From positions 10,330,544 through 10,394,543 of the forward strand of contig CM055895.1 in NCBI GenBank assembly GCA_029582155.1: a DNA stretch of 64,000 nucleotides. Direction: 5' to 3'. This document shows, piece after piece, positions 9,881 to 23,052 of this stretch; positions within the stretch are counted from its first letter, which is position 1, and each line of letters starts with the position of its first letter. A program made the position numbers and the translations under genes. The notes below the pieces were generated by a model, which saw only the letters and a program-made list of their open reading frames with translations, was not told where the DNA came from and ran no database searches. Source of the stretch: Panopea generosa. Its lineage: Eukaryota > Mollusca > Bivalvia > Adapedonta > Hiatellidae.

Positions 9881-10985
9881 CAACGTTCGAATAATCAACA
9901 CTATTCGCAACTTCGCGAACATGGCTCTTAGATAATAACATATACCTGTGCACATATTTAAAACAAACTATAAATAAACAATCAACACTGGGATTCTGAT
10001 TTTATATAACTCATCTGAATGCCTTACATTCGACACATTGTTGGCAGTTTAACACTACCATCCATCCTTGTCTATATGTAATTACCCAGGGATGATGGGC
10101 CAATGATAAAGAACAGTCGGAAAATTATATTGGATCGGAGTCATATTTAAGCATATCTCCTTTATTTTGTTAACGTATCATAGCATCATCACATTGGTCA
10201 TTAATCTTGAAAGCTATGCGATACAGACAGTTGTTCTAAAATATATCTGGTATTGTGGCCTTATTTATCGGTTCACATGTACTAAGGAGTGTATATAAAA
10301 TATTATATTTAAATGGCATTTTAATGGTATTGAATATTATTTTCAACACGTCACGTGTTCTATATGTCATCACGTGTTATTTGTATATGATAATATCAGA
10401 AAGAGTCTGAGTAGCTCATCGTCCTTAAATAACGCACACTTTCATGTAAAGTTCTTTGAACCGATCTGAGGTCGAACCCACGACCTTTACAGTGACACGT
10501 AGGTGATGTTGAGATAATACCAGAGCCGACTCATCGATAAAGGACCCTGAATCTGAGTATAATAATGCGAAATTAAAAGAAAAGATTGAAACGATCATTG
10601 CATTACTATATTGATAGAGCGGCATAATGATTTTCAAAATTTACAGATATTATTCAACTACATCAACTTGGATATCAGTTGTTTTAACATTGGTATTAGA
10701 ATTAAGTCTGACACATATAAATACCTGGTATGTCATTAGGTCTATGATAATACTTTAGTATATTACTTTGAAATAGGATTACATATTTTACAAACCTACT
10801 GATTTCATTTTGACATGCGCACAGGAGTGTTTTTATATATTATATAATTACTTCATTTCAATCGAAAGATATTTACCAATTGGTAAAATCAAATTTCAAT
10901 AAAAGTCCATATCGGCTCAGTCGAGATAGAGTGAGCATTTCCCTTTTGTCTATGTTATATGCATGCTGTAAGCTTCTGATATGTT
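9881..10985. other. intergenic; one weak tRNA-like B box on minus strand
   Basis: No gene seen. On the minus strand near 10465-10545 there is AAGGTCGTGGGTTCGACCTC, a B-box-like sequence, with no matching cloverleaf. It may be an old SINE head. Confidence 0.35.
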
Positions 10986-11168
10986 ACATTTAAGCAAGGC
11001 GTTATTACAAAATGGATATAGTGTTGGCCTGCTTACACCAGAGGTTGCAAGTTCGATCCCCAGCTCAACCCGATGTCTTTCATAAAACAATACTCAGTAC
11101 CGGTTATACCCAGGATGCGGACTCAAGAGTGGTTCATATAAGGTCTGAGTATTCATCGCAATCGAGTT
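10986..11168 (+). repeat. tRNA-derived SINE, family C
   Basis: A degenerate tRNA-like head ends with GCAAGTTCGATCCCCAGCTC (B box). A body follows with CTCAACCCGATGTCTTTCAT, GACTCAAGAGTGGTTCATAT and CATCGCAATCGAG. The body matches the minus-strand copy at 39032-39183 and a fragment near 59517, so it is a dispersed family and not a tRNA gene. Confidence 0.6.
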
Positions 11169-12769
11169 AAACTTAATGTGTATAAACTAAATATCAAAGT
11201 AACAAACATTTCTAAATATTATATTTCCCAATGATATATACACGTATATATGGTTATTGGTTTATCAGACATCGAAGGCCTGATATTTGCCATTTTTAGG
11301 CGTTATGCTGTTGCAGGTTATTTTTTGTATGTTAAGACATTACCTGAAACCAGTTTTTAATGTTTTTAAGTTTAAACGATGTTCATAAATAGATATAACA
11401 TTTATGTGCTAGGAATTTTTTTACGAACTAACAATTCTCAAATAACAGTTAAATTTCATTAATTACAATAAAAATGTAAAAATACATATTCCTCTTTACT
11501 TGCCAATGCATGGCTTGCTGGTGTCATAGAAAGTCATTTTCTGCTAATAACAGCATGACGATGGAATGGACAAAACAGTGTTGTCCGTAGCTCTGTGTTG
11601 TCTGTAGCCCTCCCTATGAATATATTATTTGCAGGCTTATTTATAAAGAACACAATTAGCTTCCGCTAAGAAGCATTATGTGAGCATGTGATAGTCTGGT
11701 TGTACTTAACTCATTGGCATAACTATCATGTGTAGTGTAAATAATACAGTTAACTCCGTAGCATGTCTAACCTTAGTACAGTCTAGATGTCTTAAGAGCG
11801 TTTAATTTCACTTTAATTTATATATAAGTCAACGGGTATACATTCTGCTTATAGAAGAATAATAGTTTTAAACAGATAGATATTGTTACCCATGCTAATA
11901 TTATAAATGAAGTAAAAGGGGCTAAATACTATTAAAAAACTCAACGGTTATTTCTAAAGAAAGTCTAGCTCTTATTTCAGTAAATATGCAAATAGTTTGA
12001 AATATATATCATGAAACTCAGTATATTATACAAAATGGGCCAGAAACAAATTGTTGTTTGTTTGAAAGGATAGAACAGTTTGTACAGAAACATGGTATAG
12101 TAATGACAATGACAGATGCAGTTCACATTTGCAAAACTCAATAAAGAGATGAATAGATCGGTTTGTCATTGTTTTAAATGTTGAAACTTAAACATGTGAG
12201 ACAGGTGTCTGAAACAATCAGGAAGTAATGTCTAAGTCAAATGTGTTTTAACATAGCCTTGAGAAAACAATAGTCATTAGGCAAAAATACATGGCAATAA
12301 AATATGACAAGAAGACGCAGTCTGAACAAACCCTCTGTCCAATCAGTGTTGATGACAAACACATTCCAAAGTGCCTTAGGAGAGAATGTTCTAAACTGAA
12401 CTTTTGGTACTGTACTGAGAGACTATCTAAAACCATGAAAGCAACACTGAAAAAAAGTCTCTCTTATGGAAAGTATGTTGTTTTATTTACTCTCTGCATT
12501 AAATTCAACATTTACTTACAGTAATATAGAAGTCACTGTGTCAATACTGTTTTGTTAACGAACAGTGTCAAACTATGTAATATTTCAACTGATTTCTTAT
12601 AATTTTAATAAAATATTGAAAAAATGTTACAGCGTACTTTAATGGAGTAATCTAAATTTATCGTTTTTATATATATGTTTCTGAAATTTACACTTTATAA
12701 TTCTAAATTGTCGTCTCTAGATCACTTACCTCTATTCGCTAAGGTCGTAGGGTCGAGTCCAGCTCGCTC
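11169..12769. other. intergenic; no supported gene
   Basis: A 77-codon open frame at 12291-12524 reads as ordinary protein (two Cys, mixed charge), but I recognise no family and see no splice context. A B-box-like GGGTCGAGTCC sits at about 12751-12761, just before the MITE. Otherwise nothing. Confidence 0.4.
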
Positions 12770-12771
12770 TT

Positions 12772-13253
12772 AAAGGGATTATATCGGCATATTACCGTCA
12801 ATTCCCTGTCCTAAATACACACGCCCAGCATAAAGATACACTTATAACTTAGAGATATATGCGTCTAAAGTGTCTTATTGCATAACCTCTTTATTACAAA
12901 CATCGGGTTTCTGAAGCCACGTTTTTGTTTTTGTTTACATTTACCATTTTCAACGAACCGCTTTCGGGTTTCCGATCAATTCATCGGATAACATCGTGAA
13001 GATACTTTCACGATCTCGTTTTTAAAGTTTTGTTCGGGAAGTTTACGAAGTTCAATGTAAACATTGCGCAATACTTAATTGCGGGACGTATTAAAGTTTT
13101 GGCCAATATTCAATTACTGTTAATTTGATAAATTTAAAGTAAATAAAGGTTTTGCGTCAATACATAAGCATTATTTTGTGCACACTGCATACAGGAAAAG
13201 TCTGGATTAACAGCGTGTGTGTGTTACTTGCCAATATAATCCCTTTAAAGCTT
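12772..13253 (+). mobile_element. MITE-like DNA element, copy 1 (TTAA-flanked)
   Basis: It has terminal inverted repeats AGGGATTATATCGGCA and TGCCAATATAATCCCT, each next to TTAA, which is the target of piggyBac-type elements. An inverted second copy lies at 15747-16189. No transposase is encoded. It contains a subterminal TTTTTGTTTTTGTTTACATT and a hairpin-like CGTGAAGATACTTTCACG. Confidence 0.7.
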
Positions 13254-14646
13254 TAGGTGACGGGAAGGACGGTGGTAATACTCAGATTCATTTGAAGGTC
13301 TTCCTCAACCAATTAAACAGGATATGCCATATATAATCGGAAATGTGATGAAAATGGAGTTAAATCCAACAATTTTTTTTTCAAACCATGCATATATCCA
13401 TAAAGTCCGTAGGCCTAAATCAGAGAACCATTTCCTATTTATGTTGTTATTACAGCGTTCGAAAATTCAAAACGATACATCTGGGTATTATCTTAATTAT
13501 TTCTTACATGACAGAAATGGTTTTTTTTTTATAAAAGCTTCTAATTACACCAGTATACTAAATAGAAAATAAGTACTTAATATTAATTTCAGGAACATAC
13601 TTTACATACATGAAAAAACATACTTATCTTTAAACATTTACTTCTTTTTATCATAAAACTGTGTTAAGGTGATACCGTTTCAATGACAAAAAATGTTTAT
13701 AAAGGCTAATTCGAAAAATATGCTTAGGCGTGTGTAGTCCGTAAGCTCACATTGGTGGCTGTAACCTTTTAACGACATCAGGAACATGGAAATCATTTCA
13801 GGAAAATATGCATAATTATTGGCTATCTCATATAAAACATATTTAACAATTTAGATATGAATACTTTCACTATAAGCAATATATCGGCGATGTACAAGTT
13901 TTGTACTGAAGCAAGCCCATGAACGTTTTCGATGCCTAAAACGCCCGGAGCCAAAAATGTTAGGTACATTAAAGTAAAATATCACCTTTCAACGTGTGTG
14001 AGTATGTGTTCAAGTAGTGAATACGTCATTTAGAATACTAACTGTACACTTTCATTGCTTTGTGTTTACCTCATTTGACAACCAATGGAATCGCTTCAAT
14101 TTTCAAAATTGTGTCTTTCCTATCAGTTAAAACAGCCTAAAAATAGCTTAATTATAAAGTGTGTTCTTGATTATTAAGAAGTTCGTCATCACTGCGCACG
14201 CGTGAATGACATTGCACAGACTCCGCCCTTGATTCAGTTTTGAACGAGTCATCTACAAACTACAAAGACTTGCGAGATATGCTTAGAAACTTAACACACG
14301 TCAACTTTCAAATATCAATCATATCAGCTTTCATCGTAGCTGTCAAATGACGTCAAACTGTCAGTCATATGACGTGAAGCACTAAGCCAGTGAGAAAGTG
14401 TTTATTAAATAAAAAAAAAATAATTAGAACCCCGGTCGCTCTCTGCGGTCGCTCCCGTTGGGTTTATTTTTTTACTTAATGCACATTTACTATTACTTAT
14501 AGATCTAGGATAAGAGTGCACGCCATAGGTTGAGTGCAGTATTACATGTGCGTTACAACATATTGATCACTGTGCGAGCACGACTGTAGCCGCCATAAAT
14601 TTCTAGGACGGATGCTGTTGTAATACCATGCTTCAAATCCTGAGCC
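13254..14646. other. intergenic, no supported gene
   Basis: An 82-codon open frame (13324-13572) is rich in Ile, Phe and Asn and unrecognised. Near 14430-14460 there is a GC-rich patch with two GGTCGCTC repeats. Nothing else is assignable. Confidence 0.4.
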
Positions 14647-14922
14647 TGGCCCGATTAGCTCAGTCGGTTAAGCGTCTGACTATCTCTTAAGTTCGATTCC
14701 CCGACCGGCAACAGACTCCGTGATGATTGATATACGGCATTGTCTCATTGCCATTCGTCTCTCACCGCTAAATAAAGTGGAAAGTTATTAGTTACTTGCG
14801 GCGATGGGTTGTGCTCGAGTACTGGTAAACCTTTTATGATACCAGGAAATCAATTATAAGGTTAACTGATTATCTGTTAGCCTTCGATGGCATAAAATGA
14901 CGCTCAATATTCAATATTTATT
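14647..14922 (+). repeat. tRNA-derived SINE, family A
   Basis: The head GATTAGCTCAGTCGGTTAAG (A box) and AGTTCGATTCCCC (B box) resemble a tRNA, but the anticodon arm is shortened. Then comes the family body: CTCCGTGATGATTGATATAC, GTGCTCGAGTACTGG, GTTAGCCTTCGATGGCATAA and a 3' end near AATATTCAATATTTATT. The fused body shows it is a SINE. Confidence 0.8.
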
Positions 14923-15746
14923 AAGCTTCGTCACGCTTGTAAAATGTTAGCTTTTCATGATATATTGATTTTTATCTAACAGGCAATCAAACGCAGAATT
15001 TAACACCTTATTATCTTTTGCATATTAAATATCCTGTGGTTGTCATTTTGATCTGAAGATTATCATTGTTCTTATTATTGATATAATGAAATGAAATAAA
15101 TGCATGAGGTATTAGAAAATAAAATGTCCGAGATATTGAGATTTTTCTTTTTGTCATAAAGTAGATCGAGGAATCTATTAAGAGACAATATTGTCATAAC
15201 ACATTATGTGTATAATATTATAATTTGTGTAATGATTATGTTTATTTGATGCTACTCGTATATTATATGTGTTTGATGGTGAGAAATCGTGTGTATTTTG
15301 TTTAATTCTGCATTGTTTAAGAAGAAAGAGCATTATGAAAACAATGCATGATATTGTAAGTCATAAATTCATGTGTAATTACATAATTTTTTATATTGTT
15401 TTTGAGACACGTCTAATGTTGTAGTTATTATGTGAATGTCTATAAAAGGGTTTTAAATATCTTTGTCATAGAATATGTTCATGAAAGTGAGGTATAAGTC
15501 GAGTAATGCATAACTATTGATATTATTGTTAGATTGAGATATTTCAGCCATTTTTGTTATGCAATAGACGAATGCTCTAATGTCAGTTTGTGGGGAAAAC
15601 TTCAAAACGATGTGGCAGCCGTGTTCTTCATATGGATGACGTCACAACAGAGGCAGTCAACGAGGGAGGGTCTACAATGTTAAGCATCTTTATTTTGTGG
15701 CAATAATATATTTGACTATATGGCCAATCTGACAAATTGTACTTTT
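14923..15746. other. intergenic, nothing recognised
   Basis: AT-rich with scattered short repeats. No gene or RNA seen. Confidence 0.4.
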
Positions 15747-16189
15747 AAAGGGATTATATTGGCAAGTAACACAAACACGCTGTTAATCCAGATTTTTCCT
15801 GTATGCAGTGTGCACAAAATAATGCTTATGTATTGACGTATTACCTTTATTCACTTGAAAGTTATAATATTTAAAGTAATTGAATATTGGCCAAAACGTT
15901 AATATGTCCCGCAATAAAGTATTGTGCAATGTTTACATTGAACTCCGTAAACTTCCCGAACGGGAACGAGTCTTTACGATGTTATCCGATGATTGATCGG
16001 AAACCCGAAAGTGGCAAATGTAAACAAAAACAAAAACGTGGCTTCAGAAACCCGATGTTTGTAATAAAGAGGTTATGCAATTAGAACTTTAGACGCGTAT
16101 ATCTCTTAGTTATAAGTGTATCTTCATGCTGGGCTTGTGTATTTAGGACAGGGAATTGACGGTAATATGCCAATATAATCCCTTTAAAA
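15747..16189 (-). mobile_element. MITE-like DNA element, copy 2 (inverted relative to copy 1)
   Basis: The reverse complement aligns along nearly its whole length to 12772-13253, with the same AGGGATTATAT-type termini and TTAA at both outer edges. It lacks some internal sequence of copy 1. A 65-codon open frame inside is incidental. Confidence 0.7.
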
Positions 16190-16904
16190 GATACATATAA
16201 TCCACAACACATTCATACACACACTTATCATATCAAATATATAAATGTTCTTTGGTTTAAACTTATTTGATCGAAGATCCATAAAAAAACGTATTTGTAA
16301 ACATATTAATAATAATTGTTTTAATGTATTAAAGATCATTTACAAAAACTGTTAATTTTCTGCATATCAATTCAATTAAAATGAGTCACAATTGATAATT
16401 CAGATGTTAAACATATTGTTTAAAAACAATTTGATAATTTAAAAGTTTTTGAAATATGATTTTGTATTGCACAAATAACCAACTTAAAGCTTAATGATTT
16501 TCTATGATGACCCTGCCTTTAGTGATGCCTCAAAATAAATGAATGACTTTGAACGGCGTATTGTTGTTAGAAGTTTGTTCTATTTTTTCGAGTTTGGTCA
16601 GTATTCGTAGTAGCGAGTGCCATATATCTACCGTAGGAATTAATAGAACTCTGATACAGAGCCACCCATGAAAGTAATGGTTACAGACACCAAACACACA
16701 CGCACGCACGCACACACGAACGAACGCACACACGCACATACATATAACTGCGATACTTGGAATAGCTAAACAAACACTTTATGGTCGTAGTCTTTACACA
16801 AGAATGAGTGTGATGCACCATTTTTACCATTTAAAACCACGTGCAATCCCGTTTTCCTGATGGATAATGCCTAAAGAAAAAGTTATCTAAAGAAATTCGC
16901 AATT
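16190..16904. other. intergenic with short CA/CG-rich microsatellite
   Basis: About 16692-16740 is a run of CACA, CGCA and CGAA units. The rest shows nothing recognisable. Confidence 0.5.
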
Positions 16905-17340
16905 CTGCCACAATAGAGAGAGAGGCATTATTGAAAACAAGAAATGCTTCCTTGGAGAAGTCACATAATGGCAGTTAAAGATAATCATAATTTCTTTTTC
17001 CTTAAAAAATGCATTTTTCTCATCTTAATGCTCAGTTTTATTTGAATAGCATTATGGTGTATTTTGAATATTTAAAAAGCATTGTCATGTTCGAATTGTG
17101 AATTTAGAAAAAAACGATGTTTGGAAATTTGGGTATGAATACAGGATTTCAAAAAACTACTTTCACTTTGTTGACAATGTCGATACTGAGCAAAGTTGAC
17201 AAACAATAAAATGTATCTTTTATTGGGTCTCTCTCTCGCTCTATGAATGACAAGCATGAAAGCATTATATATATTATGAAATAAAGACCTATAACGGACA
17301 AAATCAATAGTGATACATTGAATGGATGTTAATGATAAAG
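16905..17340 (-). repeat. dispersed repeat, copy B
   Basis: The reverse complement aligns with 1690-2145 through the landmarks listed for copy A. It differs by a (GAGA) expansion near 17228-17242 and scattered changes. No coding capacity. Confidence 0.6.
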
Positions 17341-19607
17341 ATAAAGGTTGCACTAAACCTACTTTACCCTCAAACCATTAGTTAGTTATAGTTCATGGTT
17401 CACAAACTATTTTAGGCCCATATGCAAAACTGATAAGCTCTAGAAAGAATCTTGAACAAGACTTGGTAATATCCAATTATCATGTCAAAGAAGCAGTCAA
17501 ATCCTAATATTTTAAACACACATTAAGAGGCATATCCCTCCATACTGATCGATCTCTCTATATTAGCTCATCTGTCAGCTAACATGCAAACTTCATGAAA
17601 AACTGGATTTAATCACGTTTAAATCGAGAAAAAAACATTTAACCAAACTGATGTCAGATATATATTTAATCATCTTGTTCAATCTCAAACTTTATTAAAA
17701 TTCAAAACGCACTAATTTTCCAGCCAGTCTATGCTTCCCCTGACCTTTCATTTCATATGCAGGTCATCAAGAAAATTGGAACGTCTTGAGCCGTCTATAA
17801 TTACACTGTCAGGTATGTGAGTATTATTTTTTTTCTAGACACGGATTGCCAAGATCGCTGACTTGTGCTTTCATGAAATTTGATTTCGTCCACATATTTT
17901 AAGCATTTTAAAAAGAACATTTTGCACCACTTTCTTGCCACCAACATTTAAGAAGGAACAAAATATTAAAAGTGCCTATGTTATTTTAAACCAGTGATCG
18001 CCAATCAGGTGTATATCGATACAAAGTAGATACGTAGAAATATATATGTACATGGTGCCTTCATTCCAAAACCTTAACTGGACGGATGCCCTGGATACTT
18101 GTCATCTACTCCGTATTGTCGTATCTCTTGGTTGTTCTTTTCTCGCTGCTCTGGCTCCTGCAAAGTCATCTAGTATATTTGAGTAGATCATCAATGGTTT
18201 CTTTTATATACATATAGTTGACTAAGCCTCAACTATAATTCTGATGACGTGACAGTTAGTAATCGCTCAGTTGCTATGAATCGTGGGACAGGCATAGAAT
18301 TCCCTGCACTATCATAGGTGGTTAATAGACTTACTTCGGGAGATATCAGGATCTGTGATAGACTATTGTTTTGCAATATACACATTAGCATGCTGTCATA
18401 GTTAAAGAAAAAACTATGACGGGTATACTATTATTTCATACGCGGTGACCCCTGTCTCTACCTATTTATGTATGTATGTATTGTTTTAACTATATTTGTC
18501 ATTATTCGCCGCCAGGATGATTAAGTGTGAGCATGCGCAGACAAACACGAGAATCAATAGATGCAATCCATGATCGGACCAAATGCTGCCAAACGTGAAA
18601 CATCGGGTATTTCCGTATCCTCCGAATAATACTCCTCGTGTATAGCTCTAGAATACATCAACGCTGTTCGCCTGTGTTACAAGTCTGTGTTCATTCGCGC
18701 GAAAGTAACAAATTATGTATCCATCATTAAGTTGGATATATGGCGTTATCATATCGATTTTTAACTTATACACTCGACATGGGTCATGTTTATATCCTTA
18801 TTTTTCTTTCTCCCAGACAGTAGTTAAAAGTCTCTGGCACATCTTAAACAAAGGTGGCATAAGAGGGCCGCCGTTTTATTTTTTCATGTGACTGAAAGTA
18901 GTTCCAAAATGGCGCCTTATTATGTCAGAGGTCTATTGCGTAGCAAAAAAGGCCGAGGTGATCAGATTGCGAATGCTGCAATACCCGACAAGAACAAGCT
19001 ACGACATTGATTTTTGTCGTGTTTCATCCAGACGCTTGTACCCATTTTCGAAGCAATTTATTTACGAAGATTATTGTTAGAGGGAAGTTGGGGTAAACTT
19101 TAATTTCGAAGCACTTAGAGAAATTAAAGTATATACAACAACAGCATTTTCAGTGTTCAAAGCCACAATATTTTTGGTTCAAATGGTAGAAATTTGGTAT
19201 TTTTTCTGACTATATATCTCTCCTGAGTCACTAGAAATTTGTTTATTTTTTCTGTCTTTATATATCTTTTAAAGTGAGTAGGCCCTAGCTTGTGAGCACT
19301 GATACCTTTTTTGTGTTTCTTGTACATGTCGTATGTGCGATTGAATATTTCTTACAATGCATATATAATAAAAGTATAAATATAGATCTATATATAAACT
19401 TGATGGGAATGTATTTATTCGCCTTAATATGAGGAAATATTTTCATTAAGTCATGTCTAACCCACGTGAATATAGTGCCGATATTTATTTAAAAATGGCT
19501 TGTAAAAGGTCGTTCAGTCAGACCACCACGTTGGTACCAGTTGGAAACCACAGTTACTCTATACAACTTGGGATAATATGTCGGAATGCAAAGTTTTTGA
19601 AAATAGA
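17341..19607. other. intergenic, no supported gene
   Basis: No convincing coding sequence on either strand. A patch at about 18865-18925 has GGCCGCCG and AAAATGGCGCC, which resembles YY1-type promoter sites, but no adjacent exon is evident. The (TATG)n run near 18468-18480 is short. Confidence 0.35.
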
Positions 19608-19683
19608 TTGATTGATTGAATATTAAGCGTCATGTTTATGCAGTCGATGGCTTACAGACGATCAGTTAACCTAACCACTCTTT
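19608..19683 (-). repeat. 3' fragment of family A SINE at the satellite edge
   Basis: Minus-strand reading gives GGTTAACTGATCGTCTGTAA, then a GCCATCGACTGCATAAAC-like piece and GACGCTTAATATTCAATCAA. This is the 3' end of family A. It stops exactly where the 73-bp satellite starts. Confidence 0.65.
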
Positions 19684-20860
19684 CTATATAGGGTGAGGTC
19701 CAATGGCGGATTGAACCAGTCAGTTGAGGCCCAATGGCGGATTGCACCAGTAAATTGATCTCACAATGCAGAAAGTACTGTATATGTCTATATCAGGTTA
19801 GGTCGAATGACGGATTGCACCAGAAGACGGATCTCACAATGCAATAAGTACTTATCTTTCTAAATCAGATGAGGTCAAATGGCGGATTGTACCAGTCAAT
19901 GGATCTCACAATGCAGAAAGTAGTGTATCTTTCAATATCAGATGAGGTCCAATGGCGGATTGCACCAGTAAATGGATCTCACAATGCAGAAAGTACTGTA
20001 TCTTTCTACATTATGTTGATTCCAATGGCGGATTGCACTAGTAAATTGGTCTAACAATGCAGAATGTACTGTATATTTTTATATAAGGTGAGGTCGAATG
20101 GCGGATTAAACCAGTAAATGGATCTCACAATACAGAAAGTACTGTATCTTTCTATATAAGGTGAGGTCCAATGGCTGATTGTACCAATAAATGGATCTCA
20201 CAATGCAGAAAGAACTGTATCTTTCTATACCAGATGATATCCAATGGCGGATTGTACCAGCAAATGGACCTCACAATGCAGAAAGAACTGTATATTTCTA
20301 TATCTGGTAAGGTAAAATGGCGGATTGTACAAGTCAATGGATCTCACAATGCAGAAAGTACTGTATCTTTCTATTATCATGTGGGGTCCAATGGCAGATT
20401 GCACCAGTTAATGGGTATAGAAATGCAAAAAATACTGTATCTTTCTATATCAGATGAGGTCCAATGGCGGATTGCACCAGTAAATGGATCTAACAATGTA
20501 GAAAGAACTGTATATTTCTATATCAGGTGAGGTCAAATGACGGATTGCACCAGTAAATGGATCTAACAATGCAGAAAGTACTATTTATTTCTTTATCAGG
20601 TGAGGTCCAATGGCGGATTGCACCAGTTACTGTAAATGGATCTAAATATGCAGAAAGTACTGTATATTTCAATATCAGGTGATGTCCAATTGCGGATTGC
20701 ACCAGTTAATGGATCTCATAATGCAGAGTACTGCATATTTCTATATCAGGTTTGGTCCAATGCCGGATTGCACCAGAAAATGGATCTAACAATGCAAAAA
20801 GTACTGATTATTTTAATTTAAGGAGTGGTCCATCAGCGGATTGCACCAGTAAATTGATCT

Positions 20861-23052
20861 CACAATACAGAAAGTTCTGTATATTTCTACATCAGGTTGA
20901 TTCCAATGGCGGATTGCACTTGTAAATGGGTCTAACAATGCAGAATTTACTGTATATTTCTATATCAGGTGAGGTCAAATGGCGGATTGCACCAGTAAAT
21001 GGATCTCACAATGCAGAATGTACTGTATATTTCTATATCAGGTGAGGTCGAATGTCGGATTGCACCAGTAAATGAATCTAACAATGCAGAATGTACTGTA
21101 TATTTCTATATCAGGTGAGGTCCAATAGCAGATTGTACCAGTAAATAGATCTCACAATGCAGAAAGTACTGTATCTTTTTATATCAGGTGAGGTCCAATG
21201 GCGGATTGTACCAGTAAATGGATCTCACAATGCAAAAAGTACTGCATCTTTCTATATCATATGATATCCAATGGCGGATTGTACCAGTAAATGGATCTCA
21301 TAATGCAGAAAGTACTGTATTTTTCTATATCAGGTGAGGTCCAATGGCGGATTGTACCAGTCAATGGATCTCACAATGCAGAAAGTACTGTATCATTCTA
21401 TAGCAGGTGAGGACCAATGGTGGATTGCCCCAGTAATGGGTATAGAAATGCAGAATGTACTGTAAATTTCTATATACGGTGAGGTCCAATGGTAGATTGC
21501 ACGAGTAAATGGGTCTAGAAATGCAGAAAGTATTATCAATTTCTATATCAGGTGAGGTCCAATGGCGGATTGCACCAGTAATTGAATTTAACAATGCAGA
21601 AAGTACTGTATATTTTATATCAGGTGAGGTCCAATGGCGGATTGCATCAGTCAACGGATCTCACAGTGCAGAAAATTCTGTATTATATTTCTACATCAGG
21701 TTTATTCCAATGGTGGATTGCACTAGTAAATGGATCTAACAATGCAGAATGTACTGTATATTTCTATATCAGGTGAGGTCCAATGGCGGATTGTACCAGT
21801 AAATGGATCTCACAATGCAGAGAGTACTGAATCTCTTTATTTCCGGTAGGGTCTAATGCCAGATTGCACCAGTAAATGGATCTAACAATGCAGAATGTAC
21901 TCTACATTTCAATATCAGGTGAGGTCCAATGGCGCACTGCACCAGAAAATGGATCTCACAATACAGAAAGTTCTGTATATTTCTACATCAGGTTGATTCC
22001 AATGGCGGATTGCACTTGTAAATGGGTCTAACAATGCAGAATTTACTGTATATTTCTATATCAGGTGAGGTCAAATGGCGGATTGCACCAGTAAATGGAT
22101 CTCACAATGCAGAATGTACTGTATATTTCTATATCAGGTGAGGTCGAATGTCGGATTGCACCAGTAAATGAATCTAACAATGCAGAATGTACTGTATATT
22201 TCTATATCAGGTGAGGTCCAATAGCAGATTGTACCAGTAAATAGATCTCACAATGCAGAAAGTACTGTATCTTTTTATATCAGGTGAGGTCCAATGGCGG
22301 ATTGTACCAGTAAATGGATCTCACAATGCAAAAAGTACTGCATCTTTCTATATCATATGATATCCAATGGCGGATTGTACCAGTAAATGGATCTCATAAT
22401 GCAGAAAGTACTGTATTTTTCTATATCAGGTGAGGTCCAATGGCGGATTGTACCAGTCAATGGATCTCACAATGCAGAAAGTACTGTATCATTCTATAGC
22501 AGGTGAGGACCAATGGTGGATTGCCCCAGTAATGGGTATAGAAATGCAGAATGTACTGTAAATTTCTATATACGGTGAGGTCCAATGGTAGATTGCACGA
22601 GTAAATGGGTCTAGAAATGCAGAAAGTATTATCAATTTCTATATCAGGTGAGGTCCAATGGCGGATTGCACCAGTAATTGAATTTAACAATGCAGAAAGT
22701 ACTGTATATTTTATATCAGGTGAGGTCCAATGGCGGATTGCATCAGTCAACGGATCTCACAGTGCAGAAAATTCTGTATTATATTTCTACATCAGGTTTA
22801 TTCCAATGGTGGATTGCACTAGTAAATGGATCTAACAATGCAGAATGTACTGTATATTTCTATATCAGGTGAGGTCCAATGGCGGATTGTACCAGTAAAT
22901 GGATCTCACAATGCAGAGAGTACTGAATCTCTTTATTTCCGGTAGGGTCTAATGCCAGATTGCACCAGTAAATGGATCTAACAATGCAGAATGTACTCTA
23001 CATTTCAATATCAGGTGAGGTCCAATGGCGCACTGCACCAGAAAATGGATCT
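20861..23052. repeat. 1096-bp tandem duplication within the satellite (two copies)
   Basis: 20861-21956 is repeated at 21957-23052, offset 1096 bp (15 units plus one base). The copies look identical where I compared them, including private variants such as GGTAGGGTCTAATGCCAGAT. Beyond 23052 the register breaks, which marks the right edge. Confidence 0.85.

Noticed and set aside
12291-12524. 77-codon open frame with ordinary composition
   Set aside because: No recognisable family, no splice or transcript context; chance length in this sequence.
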